Shown: piece after piece, positions 1 through 12,245 of the stretch
Layout: every line of letters starts with the position of its first letter
How positions within the stretch are numbered: position 1 is the first letter of the stretch
NCBI GenBank assembly: GCA_020081605.1
Contig: JAHREC010000009.1
Location: 4,154,001-4,218,000 of the forward strand
DNA length: 64,000 bases
Source: Albifimbria verrucaria
Taxonomy: Eukaryota; Ascomycota; Sordariomycetes; Hypocreales; Stachybotryaceae
Reading direction: 5' to 3'
Notes under the pieces: model-generated
The model's input: only the letters and a program-made list of their open reading frames with translations
Databases searched by the model: none
Told to the model about the DNA's origin: nothing
Translations under genes and position numbers: made by a program

Positions 1-3000
1 CTAGGAGCAGCTGCCCAATGAGGGATTAGACGACCGGGGCTAGTCATCAGGCCAGCATGGCACCAGGATGGTAGCCACCTTAGCCATCGACCTTTGGCCC
101 ACAGAGCGGTGTGGGCAGCCATAACGCCCGCGCGTTTCTGTTGTCTCCAGAACCAGGGATCCGGCTTCAACAGACGCGGAAGACATGGTAGCCAGAACGC
201 GTCTTCTGTAGACAGGGGCATCGGCCGGTCTCCATCCCGCTCGTGGGTGTTTGCCCAGCGATGATTCTGCTGCATCCCGAACCAATCTCGAAGCCAGGGT
301 GCCAGCGAAAGGTGAAGATGTCTCTGGCTCTGGGCAACAAGTGAGCGGAAATGCAGACAGACTTGTGTCGGGCGAGCGCAGCGCCCGAGCCGAAGGACCC
401 ATACGAGCTCACGACCTGCACTCACTTGAGCCAAGCTGACAGTAAAGGGAAATATCAGGTACTTGGGCTTCTGCAGGATGCACCTAGGCTCCAGAAGGTA
501 TAGGGGAGAAACTTCGTAATTCCCCAAGTTGGGTCGATTGCGATCCCAAAAAGATGAATCAGAGGCGTTGGCGGCCACCCACTTGGGTTGGTCCTCTGGA
601 CAATCTCCATCATTGGAGAAAGTCCCGACAAGTCTCCACCACTTGCATGGCCTTATTTGCTGAACAACTGTGGAAGCTCCACTAGCTCGGTGATTTTAGC
701 CTGGTCTGGAGGCAAACGCAATCACCTAAGTTAAGCGCGTCTCTTGAGGCGAAATGACCCGGGCTCGTCTTTGAGGCGAGGGGACTTTCGTCCTGCACAC
801 CTCTCCACCGATGCGCGACCTCTGAGGATGGCGGAGGTACATGTACTTTGCGCAGTACAATATCCGGTGACGATCTATGGGCTCAACGTAGCCCCGATTC
901 GTAAGTTGTTCGAGGTCGTTGGCATCGACAGTTGTCCAGCTTAGACACTTTTGCCACACGCACGACGGTTTGGCTGGGCCGTTGTGACGGAACGGGTGCT
1001 TGGGTGGAAGGGATTCTAGCGCCTTGCGCTCATCGACCATGTGCACCTGTAGACCGGACAGAAGGCTACGAAGCTGAGCCAGAAGGCTGTAATGTTCCGC
1101 CTCAGCCTGTGCACCCCATCTTGTCGAACAGGTAGCCTCGTACCGTGCTGGGTAAGACACCCCACCCCTGTCCATGCGAGCGCCCTGGCCAATGGTGAAA
1201 CGGCAGTTAGGCTAAGCCCACCCATGAGTCCTGTCGCGGACAAGCTTGCGATGGCCTTTGCCTAGGCGGGATGATGATATGGCAAGTTGGACTGGGTCCC
1301 GTCATCAAGGACAACTGCTTGAGACACAGTCTAACTCGATGGAGACGTGCCACTTGGATGGAATCGATGACAACAAAGTGTTGGCGGCAAATGGAAGTTC
1401 GCTAGAACTGAGTGGCTCGGTAGGTGCCTGAAAAAGAAAGGAATAGGGGAGGAAACACGATGAGTAAGAAAAGTAAACGTACGTGGTCAGGAACAGACTC
1501 TTCCTTGAAGTGCCCAGCGATTTGCCGGTGTGTCGCCATTGTGGTCAACTGTAGTTGAGATGGGTCTGGGTAAAAGCTGCTACACCGTCTCATTAGCCAT
1601 TTCTGCAGCACGGACTCGATTGATCTAGATCAAGGTGACATTAAACGACACCCACAACGTCTGCCAGCATGATCGTGGTAATTTAACCTCGAACTACGCC
1701 GCATGATGTTGGGACGGCGCGGTCGCAAACGAATATCCACGAAGGCTGCTGTCGACCGAGACCATGGAAGAAAAGAGACTGAGGTGCGTCGAAAATAATG
1801 TGTAACAGATAGCCCAACTTACATTCTAGATTATCTGATGATTGGGCTCTCATTTAAAGCCAATGCAGGAACTGCTCGGGTACTTCGTCTCACGAAGCCA
1901 AGGCAAGTAGTGTGTTGTACTGAGAGAAGTCCCGTTCCGTGGACACGCGACTGGATTATGATGTTAGCCATGTCACACTAGCCATCGTATTCAAAGACGT
2001 TCTGCCTTCTCAGGAACAATACGTCACAGGTCGGGGTACAGCGGATCACCGTGCCACGACGTAGAAGGACGATTGTGTAAAGCCCACGGCGTACTTAGCC
2101 AGGCAGTGTAATTCAAGAAACAGATCTCGGTTATGATGACCAGCATCTTCTCTGTGCAACAAGGCGCTGGCCTATGTGGTACACTAGCCAGACTCATTTG
2201 CTAATGGACCAAGGCTAGTGTCGACAGTGTCGCATTAAAGAATGGGAACGATTAATGGCCCTCATGCCACTAAGGGAAGGTACCGGATGGAAGAGAGAAT
2301 AAAAAGCGCATGAATAGCCTCGTACCTTGAATCTTTGTGAAAAGTTTCTTTGATTTATGTGCAAACGGTAGCCCAAGGAGCGTTGGAGGTGATATGCACA
2401 GCAATTGACTAAAACGATGACTTTGGCTGAGATGGACAAGGCGACCCGCAACTTCTCGAAGAGAATCAGACAAGGTGTCTATATGAACAAAGCCCTTTTT
2501 TTTATCTTCAGGCTTAAATGAAGCTTGATATTTGACTTGATGCACAAGCTATCAAAGCAATGCGCTACTTGGTGGACGAATGATGACGATAGGTGACAAC
2601 GGTCCCTGAAGGCTGGACGTGCGCTATGAGCCGCAGATTAGTTCATGCAGACCAAGCATCAAGGGAAACGATTGGTGTGGTAAGGGTCCCCTAAAGCTCT
2701 GGGATGGAAATGGGGGGTCAGTGTGGCTGGAACTTGAAGTGCATACCTTGACTCAGGTCGAAACGAAGGCAGTGGGATGCTGCAGTGACCACGGTCCTTG
2801 TTTGCTGTCCACACCCAGATGGTTGAGGTCACTTAGACGGTCGCAGTGCAAAAATGCAGGCAGAGAAGAGGAAATGAAATGACGAAACGTGTGCGAGGTG
2901 CAGGTGTTATTGGGGGAAGCCAACGAGATAAAGGGTGGTGTTAGAAGGTGGATACGGGAGAAGAAGAGTCTTGATTTGATGAAGCACAAGTCGTGGACGC

Positions 3001-6000
3001 GTTTTGCAGCGCGATGGTATAGGTACCTAACACACGATGGCGTTATAGTGCAAATACGTGTATGGATTGGGACATAGCTACGGATACAGGTAATATTAGG
3101 GAGGGTACCTCGGATCGATCAGGCAGGCAGGACGTCAGATGGACCCGAGCCAGTTGGAAGGCTGTCCGGGAAAGCGAAGCTAAGGTACATGTAATGGGAG
3201 GGAGGGGGCAGCAGCAGAGAAGAAAAAAAGTCACCTGTGGTCCGGGAGCCCAGGGCATGGGTTGCATTACCAGTCCTGTACTTTGTACCTGCTGCCCTCT
3301 GTACAGTACCAACCGTCCGTCACTCACCCCTTTTCGTTGTCTGTACTTCTTCACCTTACGTTACGGTCAGGCCAGGAGATTGCTAAACGTCTTCGCCCTA
3401 GGTCAGAAGCAGCTAGAGCTGACAGGACAAGGATCCTGGCTCCCGAAGTAGCCCTAGCGGGCACCTCAAGATGGAGAAGGCTATTTCAGATGGGCGCACA
3501 GATGGTCCGTCAGAATCCGTATTCCAGCAACCAGATGAAGTGCTAACAACTTACGCGCCCAAGTCGGCAATGTAGGTCGAGTAGTAACTCCGTTCGTGTC
3601 CCCGTGCCATTTCTCCCTACCATATCCGCGCCTTACCGTGCCTCGCTCGCTTCCCACCGACTCTGGCCCGCTTCACACCTCGGACACGCTCTCGATCTTG
3701 CCATCGAGCTAGGACGATGCGCAAATTTGACATGTCTCCTTCCGGGGAAGGAGTGTCCATATCACGGGCTCAGCGTGTGACCCATGCGATCGCTATCGGG
3801 AGGCAACCTGTTCCCAGGTCGCAAGACCTACGCTAGCTGGGCTGGCTCCAGACCGGCTTCACCTTAGTTTTGGTTCCTGAGTTATTATGGGAGCCAATTT
3901 GGACCAGGTCAGGTGGCCCATCCCGCCGTGGCGTTCAAACGGGAGCTCCCTCCCCGTTTTGGGCTTGGGCTGAGGTTTGGCTTGAACCTTGGACGTAGCG
4001 TGACCGTTGAAGACGAGCAGGAGCCAACAAGCTAAGGTAATGATTGAATTTTGCCGTCATTCAGTCCTTTTGAATAGCGTTTCGGCGCTTTGTTAGTCCA
4101 TGCTGGCAGGCGTTTGGGGGCCCTTTGGGCGGCGTAATTGTTGCTCCTAGAAGCCGAAAACACGCACATCTTGAGTCGGTCTACGTGGTTGGGCTAAAAG
4201 CTGCAACCATGCCGCCGCAGGTAATTACGAAAGTGGCAGGATGATTCGAGACTTCTTGGGTAAAAATTGAAAAATTGAAAATTTGGGAGACACGCATATC
4301 AGTAATCCTAGGGTTCGAAAAGGCGGTCGAGGGTTGGTTGTGGCTCTGTGATATCAGCTACGTAGTTCACAAAGTTCGATCCCATCACAACAGCCTCCGT
4401 CGACGGAACAGAGCTCCTTTGCAACCGAGACGGCGGGTTCAGAAACACAAGGGCCCATATGTCTCGCACATCAGTCAGGGGTCTCCCTGTGCACTCGAGG
4501 AAACTGGCATCCATGCTGGAAGCCATGTGGAATTTGAGACAAGGCTTGATTCCATCCACGTTCCTGAGCCTCAACGGCATACCTACCCTACATGAGGAGG
4601 GTAACATGACGTGTGCCTGGTTCTCTCGCCACGTGCAACGTGCTTCTTTTCTTTGTCCACTTCGACATCAAGCTGGTCAGGGCCAATCTTCCGCTGGGTC
4701 GAGCCGTAGTTATTTTGGGTACATAGTAAATCATTTCATGTCCATTTCGCTGTGCGCAAACCGTTTGAGAATCCGAGCCGTTATTTCAGCCCATTAAGCA
4801 GGTCTAAGGCGAGGTACATGTTCGGGGATTTCCTAATCGAACCAGCCTGCCAAATGTACCTAAACATAAGATAAGGTACAGTACAATCAATACAGCGCAG
4901 CGTACAGTAATAGTAATGCCACGGGTGCCTCGACGCAAATCTCAATTTCCGCCCTCCTCGACTCCGCCCCTCACAACTCGCCTCTTCCCTGAATCCTACC
5001 ACCCTCCATCCAGCTCGCCTTGCCGCTCTCTGCCAACGACCGGCAGTGCGTTTATCGATATCCATTTTAGCTTGGGAAACTCGGGGATACCTGGTGCGCA
5101 GCCGAGAAGCCAGATGCAGCCACCAGTGCTCCCCATGCCTCCAAACGCTAAAGTCAGCCGGGGTCGACCCTCCATCATGCCCAACCTTAGACTTGCAACG
5201 GCCAACGTTGACGGCTAGGCAAGCTGCGGAGCGGCAAACAGGGATGGCAAGACCGCCAACTCGGGTAGTGGAGTCCCGAAATCCTTGCAAACTTCTGCAG
5301 AACCGCCCTGACAGCTTGACAGGCTCACCATGTCAAGCCCACAACCTTCCAGACGGCTCAGGGGCTTGTTGAGTGCCACAAGCCTACCATGAAATGCTAC
5401 TGTGCCATGATTCGACCAGGGTTCTGCTTCCAGACCTCATCGGTAACATCTGCAAACATGTCCATCTTCAAGCTCGCCGGTCGAACCTCCCATCGTTCCA
5501 CAGAAGACACGCAGCGAAGAAGGATGCGGCCTCCTCAACCAAGAGGAATAAGCCAAGAAAGTCCTTCGGTCACACCGACAGCCAACGGCGCTAGTGCATG
5601 GTCATACGGAAACAAAACCCCGTGCAGGATTGCAAAGCAGAGCTCGTCGACATCAATCAGTAACCCATCCGAACTGTGGGGAGCTGCGGGTAAAGCGCAC
5701 CAGCGAGTAATCTTAGTGATGGGCAAGGATCCTGCTATGGATCGCGACGCTTCCCGCTAGAGCAAGGACGCGCACGTGCTCGGTTGACCACCTTTTCGGC
5801 GATCACAACCTATCGCCTACATACAAGCGAATGCAGTGATGATGCGCCAAGTTAGAGGGCCTATCTACAAACTGACAAACTATCGACACGCGCACCACAA
5901 TGACATCGACATCACTTGCTCATCCTGAGCGCTTATGGCCACCATCTCTCCACCTCTGATGTTGCTGCTGCTCATGGTATTGCCTAATCCTTCTCGTCAC

Positions 6001-9000
6001 AGAACACACCACGGCCAAACACTGAGTGCCCCTATGCCGTAACAACATAATTTTATGCGGTTTAGCTTGTTCTTGCTCATACACACCCACGCTTATGCAC
6101 CGAGTAACGTTAGCCTTCACAAAATGCTAATGCAACCACTAAAAGCGACTACTCATCGGGGAAGCTGGAACGGTTTAACCCCGACCGAAAAGGCACACTC
6201 GGCCGACATTTAGACAGTTCAGCGCGCTGAAAACCCCAAGAGCGGCTGAGAGAACGACACCGCCAGCGCCACCATCATAGGCCACGGTGGGCCTGAGACG
6301 CCACTGAGCGATTGAGGACGCATGATACTACCTGGGCACACCCTCAGAAGCAATTCCACTACCGAGGCACCAAGGACACCATCACTGGTAAGCCTCCATG
6401 CACCACCGACCCGGCCAATCAATTGCGAACAGCGCTGCATATGTATGGGATACCCAGAGCAAACCATTGCAATGCTGCGGAAACGGATGTTATGCCGGAC
6501 CGCCTTTGGTTGCATCGTGACGCGACCATTGAATTTCTAAGCCTCGACCATATTTTGCTTGACGGTAGTGGCTCTTGCGAGCCATTTATGCCCTCCATAC
6601 ACCATCTCATGTATTCCTCAACATTGCAGAACGCCTCGCGCACCAAGAAAACTCTCCATCTCAGCGAAGGCGCATGCTTCTTCACCTATGGAGGATGACC
6701 TAATCTGCTGCATGATACTGCAACGATCCTGGGCCGGCAGATGTCACCCCATGGCTGGATTTACAACAGGCACCAGGCGGCCTGGTATCACGAACCCCTC
6801 TTCACATCCCAGGACACCCAACTGTTATGTTGGGGCCCAGCCCTACCGCGCCATTCCTGGACGCTGCATTCCCAGTCCCTCGGTGCTGCCCCATTGTTTG
6901 CCAGAATCCTCGTCAAGAACCCAGATTACTGTTACTTGCAGCAGCATGTCAACGCCAATTACTTCTGGACGGTAGCATTACGCAGCCAAACCATGTTCAT
7001 GCCAACCCTCCTAGCTATGCTGTCCACCCTTGAAGCTTACAACCCTACGAGATCGACGTCTGCATGTTGTAGGCGTTTGCGGAAGGTAGATGTCGCATCC
7101 CCGCAGGCAGCCAAACAACACCCGTATACGATGAGATACGGTGCGCGATAGCAAGTACCTTTCATAAACTGCGCTCTTGTGCACTTCTGTCACCGCGTGC
7201 AATGCCAGGTCTGGCTTAGCACCTGCATAGAGCAACAACGGCCGTGCCTTCGCAAACAACCCAATCAGACTAGATTGGTGATGAGCTGATATCTAATGAG
7301 TGATGGATCTCCAATTTCTTCTCCTGCAACGGCATCCTTCGCCGGTTCCCACTAGCCCCACCAGCCCAAGAGAATGTCGGTCAGGGCGCGCGCGCGTTCG
7401 TCCGCCCACCCCCACCGTCCGTCACGGAGCGCTTCATGTCCAAGGTCTTCCTCCCCCTACCTTTCCGCCCACCCTTCTTGAACAACATGATGGCTATAGA
7501 GCAGTGCTAAGCGTTCTATGGGAGGGTTCGAACGCAACTGACAGGTCCAATCCAAGGACAGAGTGTTGCCAGCGCCCATGGTGCCAACTTTATTCACCCC
7601 TTACGCTGTGTGAACCTGATTTTGGACAGGAGGCTGGTCGTCAACGTCAACACCCTCAACATCCTTGTTTTCGTTTCTCTGCCCTGTGACGTGACCGTAG
7701 GACTTCTATCAGCCCAGGAATTGGAATTTGGCATAGCGCACATCGGCTAACCTGCTTCATCACATCATTTCAACCAACGGGTTAAAGCAGGAGAACCACC
7801 ACGAAAACGCTTTCGTGTTGATGCCGACTTTTAGAGAGGCAACGAGTGCCTAAACCCCAGAGTTCAGGTTCATGTAACCTTGCAAGGTCCAGATAGCCCG
7901 GCTCTCGCTGGCGAACTGGGCTAGATACTAGCATCACCCTTCTGGAATGCTCCCGTGCACTAACAGACGAAGGCCGATTCACCTTGCACTCAACCCAGTA
8001 AGGCCTACCCTGATATCAGGGGTTCGAAGCTTTCTTCCCTGGATGTCAGATTGTCATACTTTCCGACCCCTGCTTGGATATATGACAAGGGCTTGCTTCT
8101 GTCATTGGAGAGGAGCGCGTACATGCGCGTGTAGACGCGATCCTTCCGACAACACCTTACATGGGCTCATTTTGAAGTCGTCGTTTATAGCGATCAGCTA
8201 AGCGCAACCGAACTCGTCGTATCGCCAATGTACCAACCACTTGGCGGAAGCTTCCCGGGGACACAGAGCTTAGTGCATCTCCGCTCGCCCTTAGACAAAA
8301 GTTCGCGCGACAACAATTGTGCTAACGGATAAGCAGTGATTACTCCGGCCAGAACCCACCTCTCTCAGAAAGGCAGACTTTTAGCCATTCCTGCAGGGTA
8401 TTAAGTGGTCTTGGCGCAGTTCTGAAGACCATGCGGTTCCGGACCAGCTAGGCTTATGTGCCGAGACGGCTAGATTGGCAGACTACTTTTTTCCATTGCC
8501 TATCACATGGCGAGTGCCTCCCTCTGGTGCTGCTGCAATGTCTTAGTCCACAGAGTATGTTACAAATGTGGGAGTGCGATTCGGGACCGGGCGCTTGGCT
8601 TGACCACTTTCATTATGGCTGTGCCGTCTGATATAGACCGGGGCAGGTATACTGCGAGAAAAGCAGGCCATTCTTGCTTGGAAAGGGGATCCACAGTCTC
8701 GACGACTTCACACAACACCCAACCAGATCTTACCAACCCCTCTTTGGTTTTGCTTTTTATATCCAATTGTCGGTCAGACTTCGATTTCCAAAAGCAAAAC
8801 GCTGCGCATATCTTGTTCGGCGCAATTTTGCATGTCACTCTCCTATTCTGATTGTCAGGCCACAAGGCGGCATAAGTCAAGATGGCATTCCCTTGTTCTA
8901 GGTAGACACCAAGGACGTGTCAACTGAACTTCTATGCACAGAAGCCGACGCGAGGAAGCTTGGGTTCCTGAAGCCACACTGAAGAACTGTCCCTCCTGGT

Positions 9001-11000
9001 TTCGTTCTTGGAAATTCGCTTCCCGTTGACCTCATGTGTATCGTGAAGGATCCTGGTGGTATCCTCAGGTCCGAGGGATCAACACCGTGTTGCTGAGTTC
9101 AGGCGTGGACAGTTGCCAAACCCATGAAGAGTGATGCAAGTAGGTAGCTGCTACCTAGGAATAGACGAGCGTCTCTTCCGCCACTCTACATCAATAATTT
9201 CCACTTATGCCAACCGCGGAATTGCTACGTTGTTAGAAGCCATTGCATCAAAGGCTGGGTATGTCAAAGCGTGGATTCTTTCCATACCCTCCTCAAGCGA
9301 TACCCTCATCTCCTCGCCTGGGTCTCGGATTCATGGTGGAAGGCGTCATTGTCTTTGATTTGTGGGCACCAGTAGCTTGGGTCAGCTGCGAAACTGAATC
9401 TTCAGCCGCTCCCCATAGTCTATCGCTCTAATGTCTTGAACAAGAGGTCTGGGTGTGCATATGGCACCCCAGCCAGCCACCCCAGCTGTCTCATGTGTTG
9501 CCCGTTGAGCGAGAAGAAAAAGCAAAATAGGGGACAGTCTCTTGACCATGTGGCAATTCTACCAGCCACATCATTTAGTTCACGCTCATCCGGCTGGCCC
9601 TTTCTGAAGTCGGTGAAGGCTAGACATTCCATGCGAGTTGTCATGGCGTGGCAGCAAGCCAAGACATCTGGGCGGACTCCGTCAGTGCCGAGTCAGAGGC
9701 TGATGAGAGAACAGATTCCTGCAGATTATCTATCGTTCTACGCTACGGAGTGATGATAAAGCAAATGCACGGGGCGAGGGTATGATATCCAAACCGTGGT
9801 CTTGCATGACGTATGGGTAGCGCTGAGCGCCGTGTCGTCATGTGGGCTTTACAGTGATGGAAGGGGGTTGGGGTTTGATTATTGGATATTGTGACAGCAG
9901 ATCTATTCGATAGCAGCTAGCTGCGATGGCAGATATGCACATTCTACCAGGCCAGCCGGTTGGACTTACTTCATTCATTAGAAGATAGGCGTCTTGAGCG
10001 CTCACCAGGCACGGTGTTTCCTACGAGCCTCGTAAGGCATGCCATCTAACCCATTACTAGTGGTATTAGAGAGCGGAAGTAACCGAATTGCTCGATATTA
10101 CCTGTCGACTGAGCCATATACGCGAAACAGGAGTTGCTTCTCGAGGATGATACAACCACGGGTCTAATCTAACAGGAGTTTGTGAAGGTGACTCAGCTCC
10201 TCGCGCTCGGTTGCGTTGCAAGATGCTTTTCAGGACATGCAGAGAATACCGGCCGCGTTTCTGGTTAGAGCCCACCCATGAGCCTGACGAAGATCGCGGA
10301 GAAATTTGAAAGGACCCCTCTGGCGTGCAGTGACCATGTGCTCGCTTGTCAATAGCGTACCAAGCGCAGTCTCTGTATTGAAGCTTACCATGTTTCGTAA
10401 GGTAACTCTGCACGCGATGTGACGACCTGCAGAGCGAATGCCGTCTCGCGTGAGGAATAAGGGGCCCAATAAGCTCAGAGCAATGGCTGTTTCACATAAA
10501 ACTTGGAGAAAGGGGGGATATAGAGGGCTGAGGCTTATATGGAGATGAGACGACGGGTGTCAGGAGTTGGGAGAGGGGTCAACGTGGGAGGTTGAGGCAC
10601 GCTACCAACCAGGACCATCCCAGGTTGAAACTTGAGATGCCTTGAGGGTGGATGAAGCCCTATATCTCCGCTCTTCGAATAGTGATTGAACTGTTTGCTA
10701 AGGAAATAGAGTTGACCTGGTTTGAGGCTTTTGCGTGGGGGACGCCAAGGACGATTGTGTCGCGAGTGAAGACGTTCCAGAACGCGAGATATGATTCCAC
10801 CACGTTTGAGCTGTGGTGCCTGGTTTCGGAATTGTACAGATTCAATTGGGTATTGCAAAGTCAAGATGTGATTTGATTTGATTTGATTGAACAATCAACC
10901 ATCTGGTTGCTCAAGTCTTGTCTTCTCATATAGAACTACCCTGGACCATACCTATCCTGTACTGTGCAGTGTGCTTCAACTCTTCGATACTCCTAACCCT
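1..11000. other. gene-free stretch, no feature supported
   Basis: Both strands were read. Open frames here are short, overlap on opposite strands and contain no recognisable domain or fungal exon-intron pattern. The base composition is mixed rather than AT-rich, so this does not look like RIP-eroded transposon DNA, and I see no transposase, reverse transcriptase, terminal repeats or telomere repeat. It could hold lineage-specific or non-coding genes that cannot be recognised by eye. Confidence 0.5.
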
Positions 11001-11025
11001 TCAACTTGGCCAACCGGCCACTGGC

Positions 11026-11385
11026 CTAGTATCTTGTCCCCTTCCATACGTAAAGTGTCACATCCGCCGTGCCCTCTTCATCCGCTGTCACCGGTACCCG
11101 TGGCATCTGCTCACGGGGCAGCTCGATGTGGTACGTGATATCTGGAGGACCACCAGACTCTTCCTCATCATGCTCACCCCGCGTGGTACGGATACTTCCA
11201 GGCGCAATCTCGCCAGTGAATACGTCAGTGCCATCAGGGAAGACCCAGCGAAGCTGCAGATGCGTCGCCGGGTACAGCGGACCAGGCCGACCCCGTGTTG
11301 TGCCTGGTGTTGTGGTTGTGAAGGAGAGGGTGAGAGGACCCGAAGGCGGAGCGGAGAAGGAGCTAATGTTGATGAAGAATACCAT
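11026..11385 (-). CDS. small hypothetical protein, about 119 aa
   Basis: I do not recognise this protein. The first ATG of a longer open frame is at 11385, giving about 119 residues ending at a TAG at 11026. It has a Pro/Ser/Thr/Gly-rich first half, an acidic stretch (HDEEESGG) and a C-terminal part with alternating hydrophobic residues ending WKGTRY, which could form beta strands. Codon choice and composition look coding, unlike the flanking DNA. The frame stays open upstream of the ATG, so a 5' exon or a start upstream of a sequence error is possible. It has no obvious partner; the next gene lies 0.9 kb away on the same strand. It could be a lineage-specific gene or the remnant of a longer one. 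Confidence 0.4.
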   Translation of the reverse strand: MVFFINISSFSAPPSGPLTLSFTTTTPGTTRGRPGPLYPATHLQLRWVFPDGTDVFTGEIAPGSIRTTRGEHDEEESGGPPDITYHIELPREQMPRVPVTADEEGTADVTLYVWKGTRY

Positions 11386-12245
11386 ATTTGAAAATTGGAG
11401 ATATCTCCTGGATAACACGTATTTGACAAAAGAGTTTCCGTAGATGGAGGAGTAGTCAGGAATGGTTCTTAAACTCTCCTCGACGCTTTGACAATTGTGG
11501 GACGCCAGACCTTCCTCTAGGCACGCAATAGAACGAAAGCAAAGTAAAGCACAGCATTGGTAACTTATATCCTCTCCCAAGGCTGTCTGTCCAGGGGTTT
11601 CCAGGCAGAAGCGCAAAACACCCCGAGCCTAACCCAAAGCCGTAGCTCACCAACGTGAATAAAAGCACGATAGTCCGCTATAGGGAACAGCACGCTTGGT
11701 GACGAACCTTACTTCCTCGCAGGCTTCTAACAGTGAGAAATGTGGACACACGGGTTTAGCATGGGAATCGGCCTCGATAGTATCAGTATAAGTAGAAACC
11801 TAGCCAGACAAAGATAAGAGAACCGTAAAAACGTCCCTCTTAGTGGACAGCTTCCAAATCATCATGACTCGAATACTCGTGCTTCTCTTCACTGACGGCC
11901 CGGCCCGTACACCACCGAGTCAGCGGAATAGAGTTGCAAGCTACTGTGATGACCGTTGTGTCCAGATGGCTGGGATTCGTGGAAAATCCAACCTAGGCGT
12001 GCTCGGAAAGTTCAGCCATTAAACATAACTTCAGCTAGGTCAAAACTGATATTTAACTTTGATTCAAATGGCATACAAACGCTCGATATTCAAACATGCT
12101 GGTTAACCACCCTTATAACGACCGTCGCTTTCCAATGCCCGAGAATGCCTGCAGAACCAGCCGTACCGGATGAATAAGAAAGACTTCAACAATATCGCCG
12201 CTTACATATCACACATGCTCCTATTGAGATGATCCGATTCAAATC
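11386..12245. other. intergenic, nothing recognised
   Basis: No coding frame with domain or splice support. It lies between the small orphan ORF and the 3' end of the DUF8035-type gene and probably contains that gene's 3' untranslated region. Confidence 0.5.

Noticed and set aside
10652..10876. Open frames on both strands of about 60-75 codons
   Set aside because: They overlap in antisense, lack any recognisable domain, and neither shows splice or start context support.
1..11000. RIP-degraded transposon block
   Set aside because: Composition is not AT-rich, and no terminal repeats or element protein fragments were seen.
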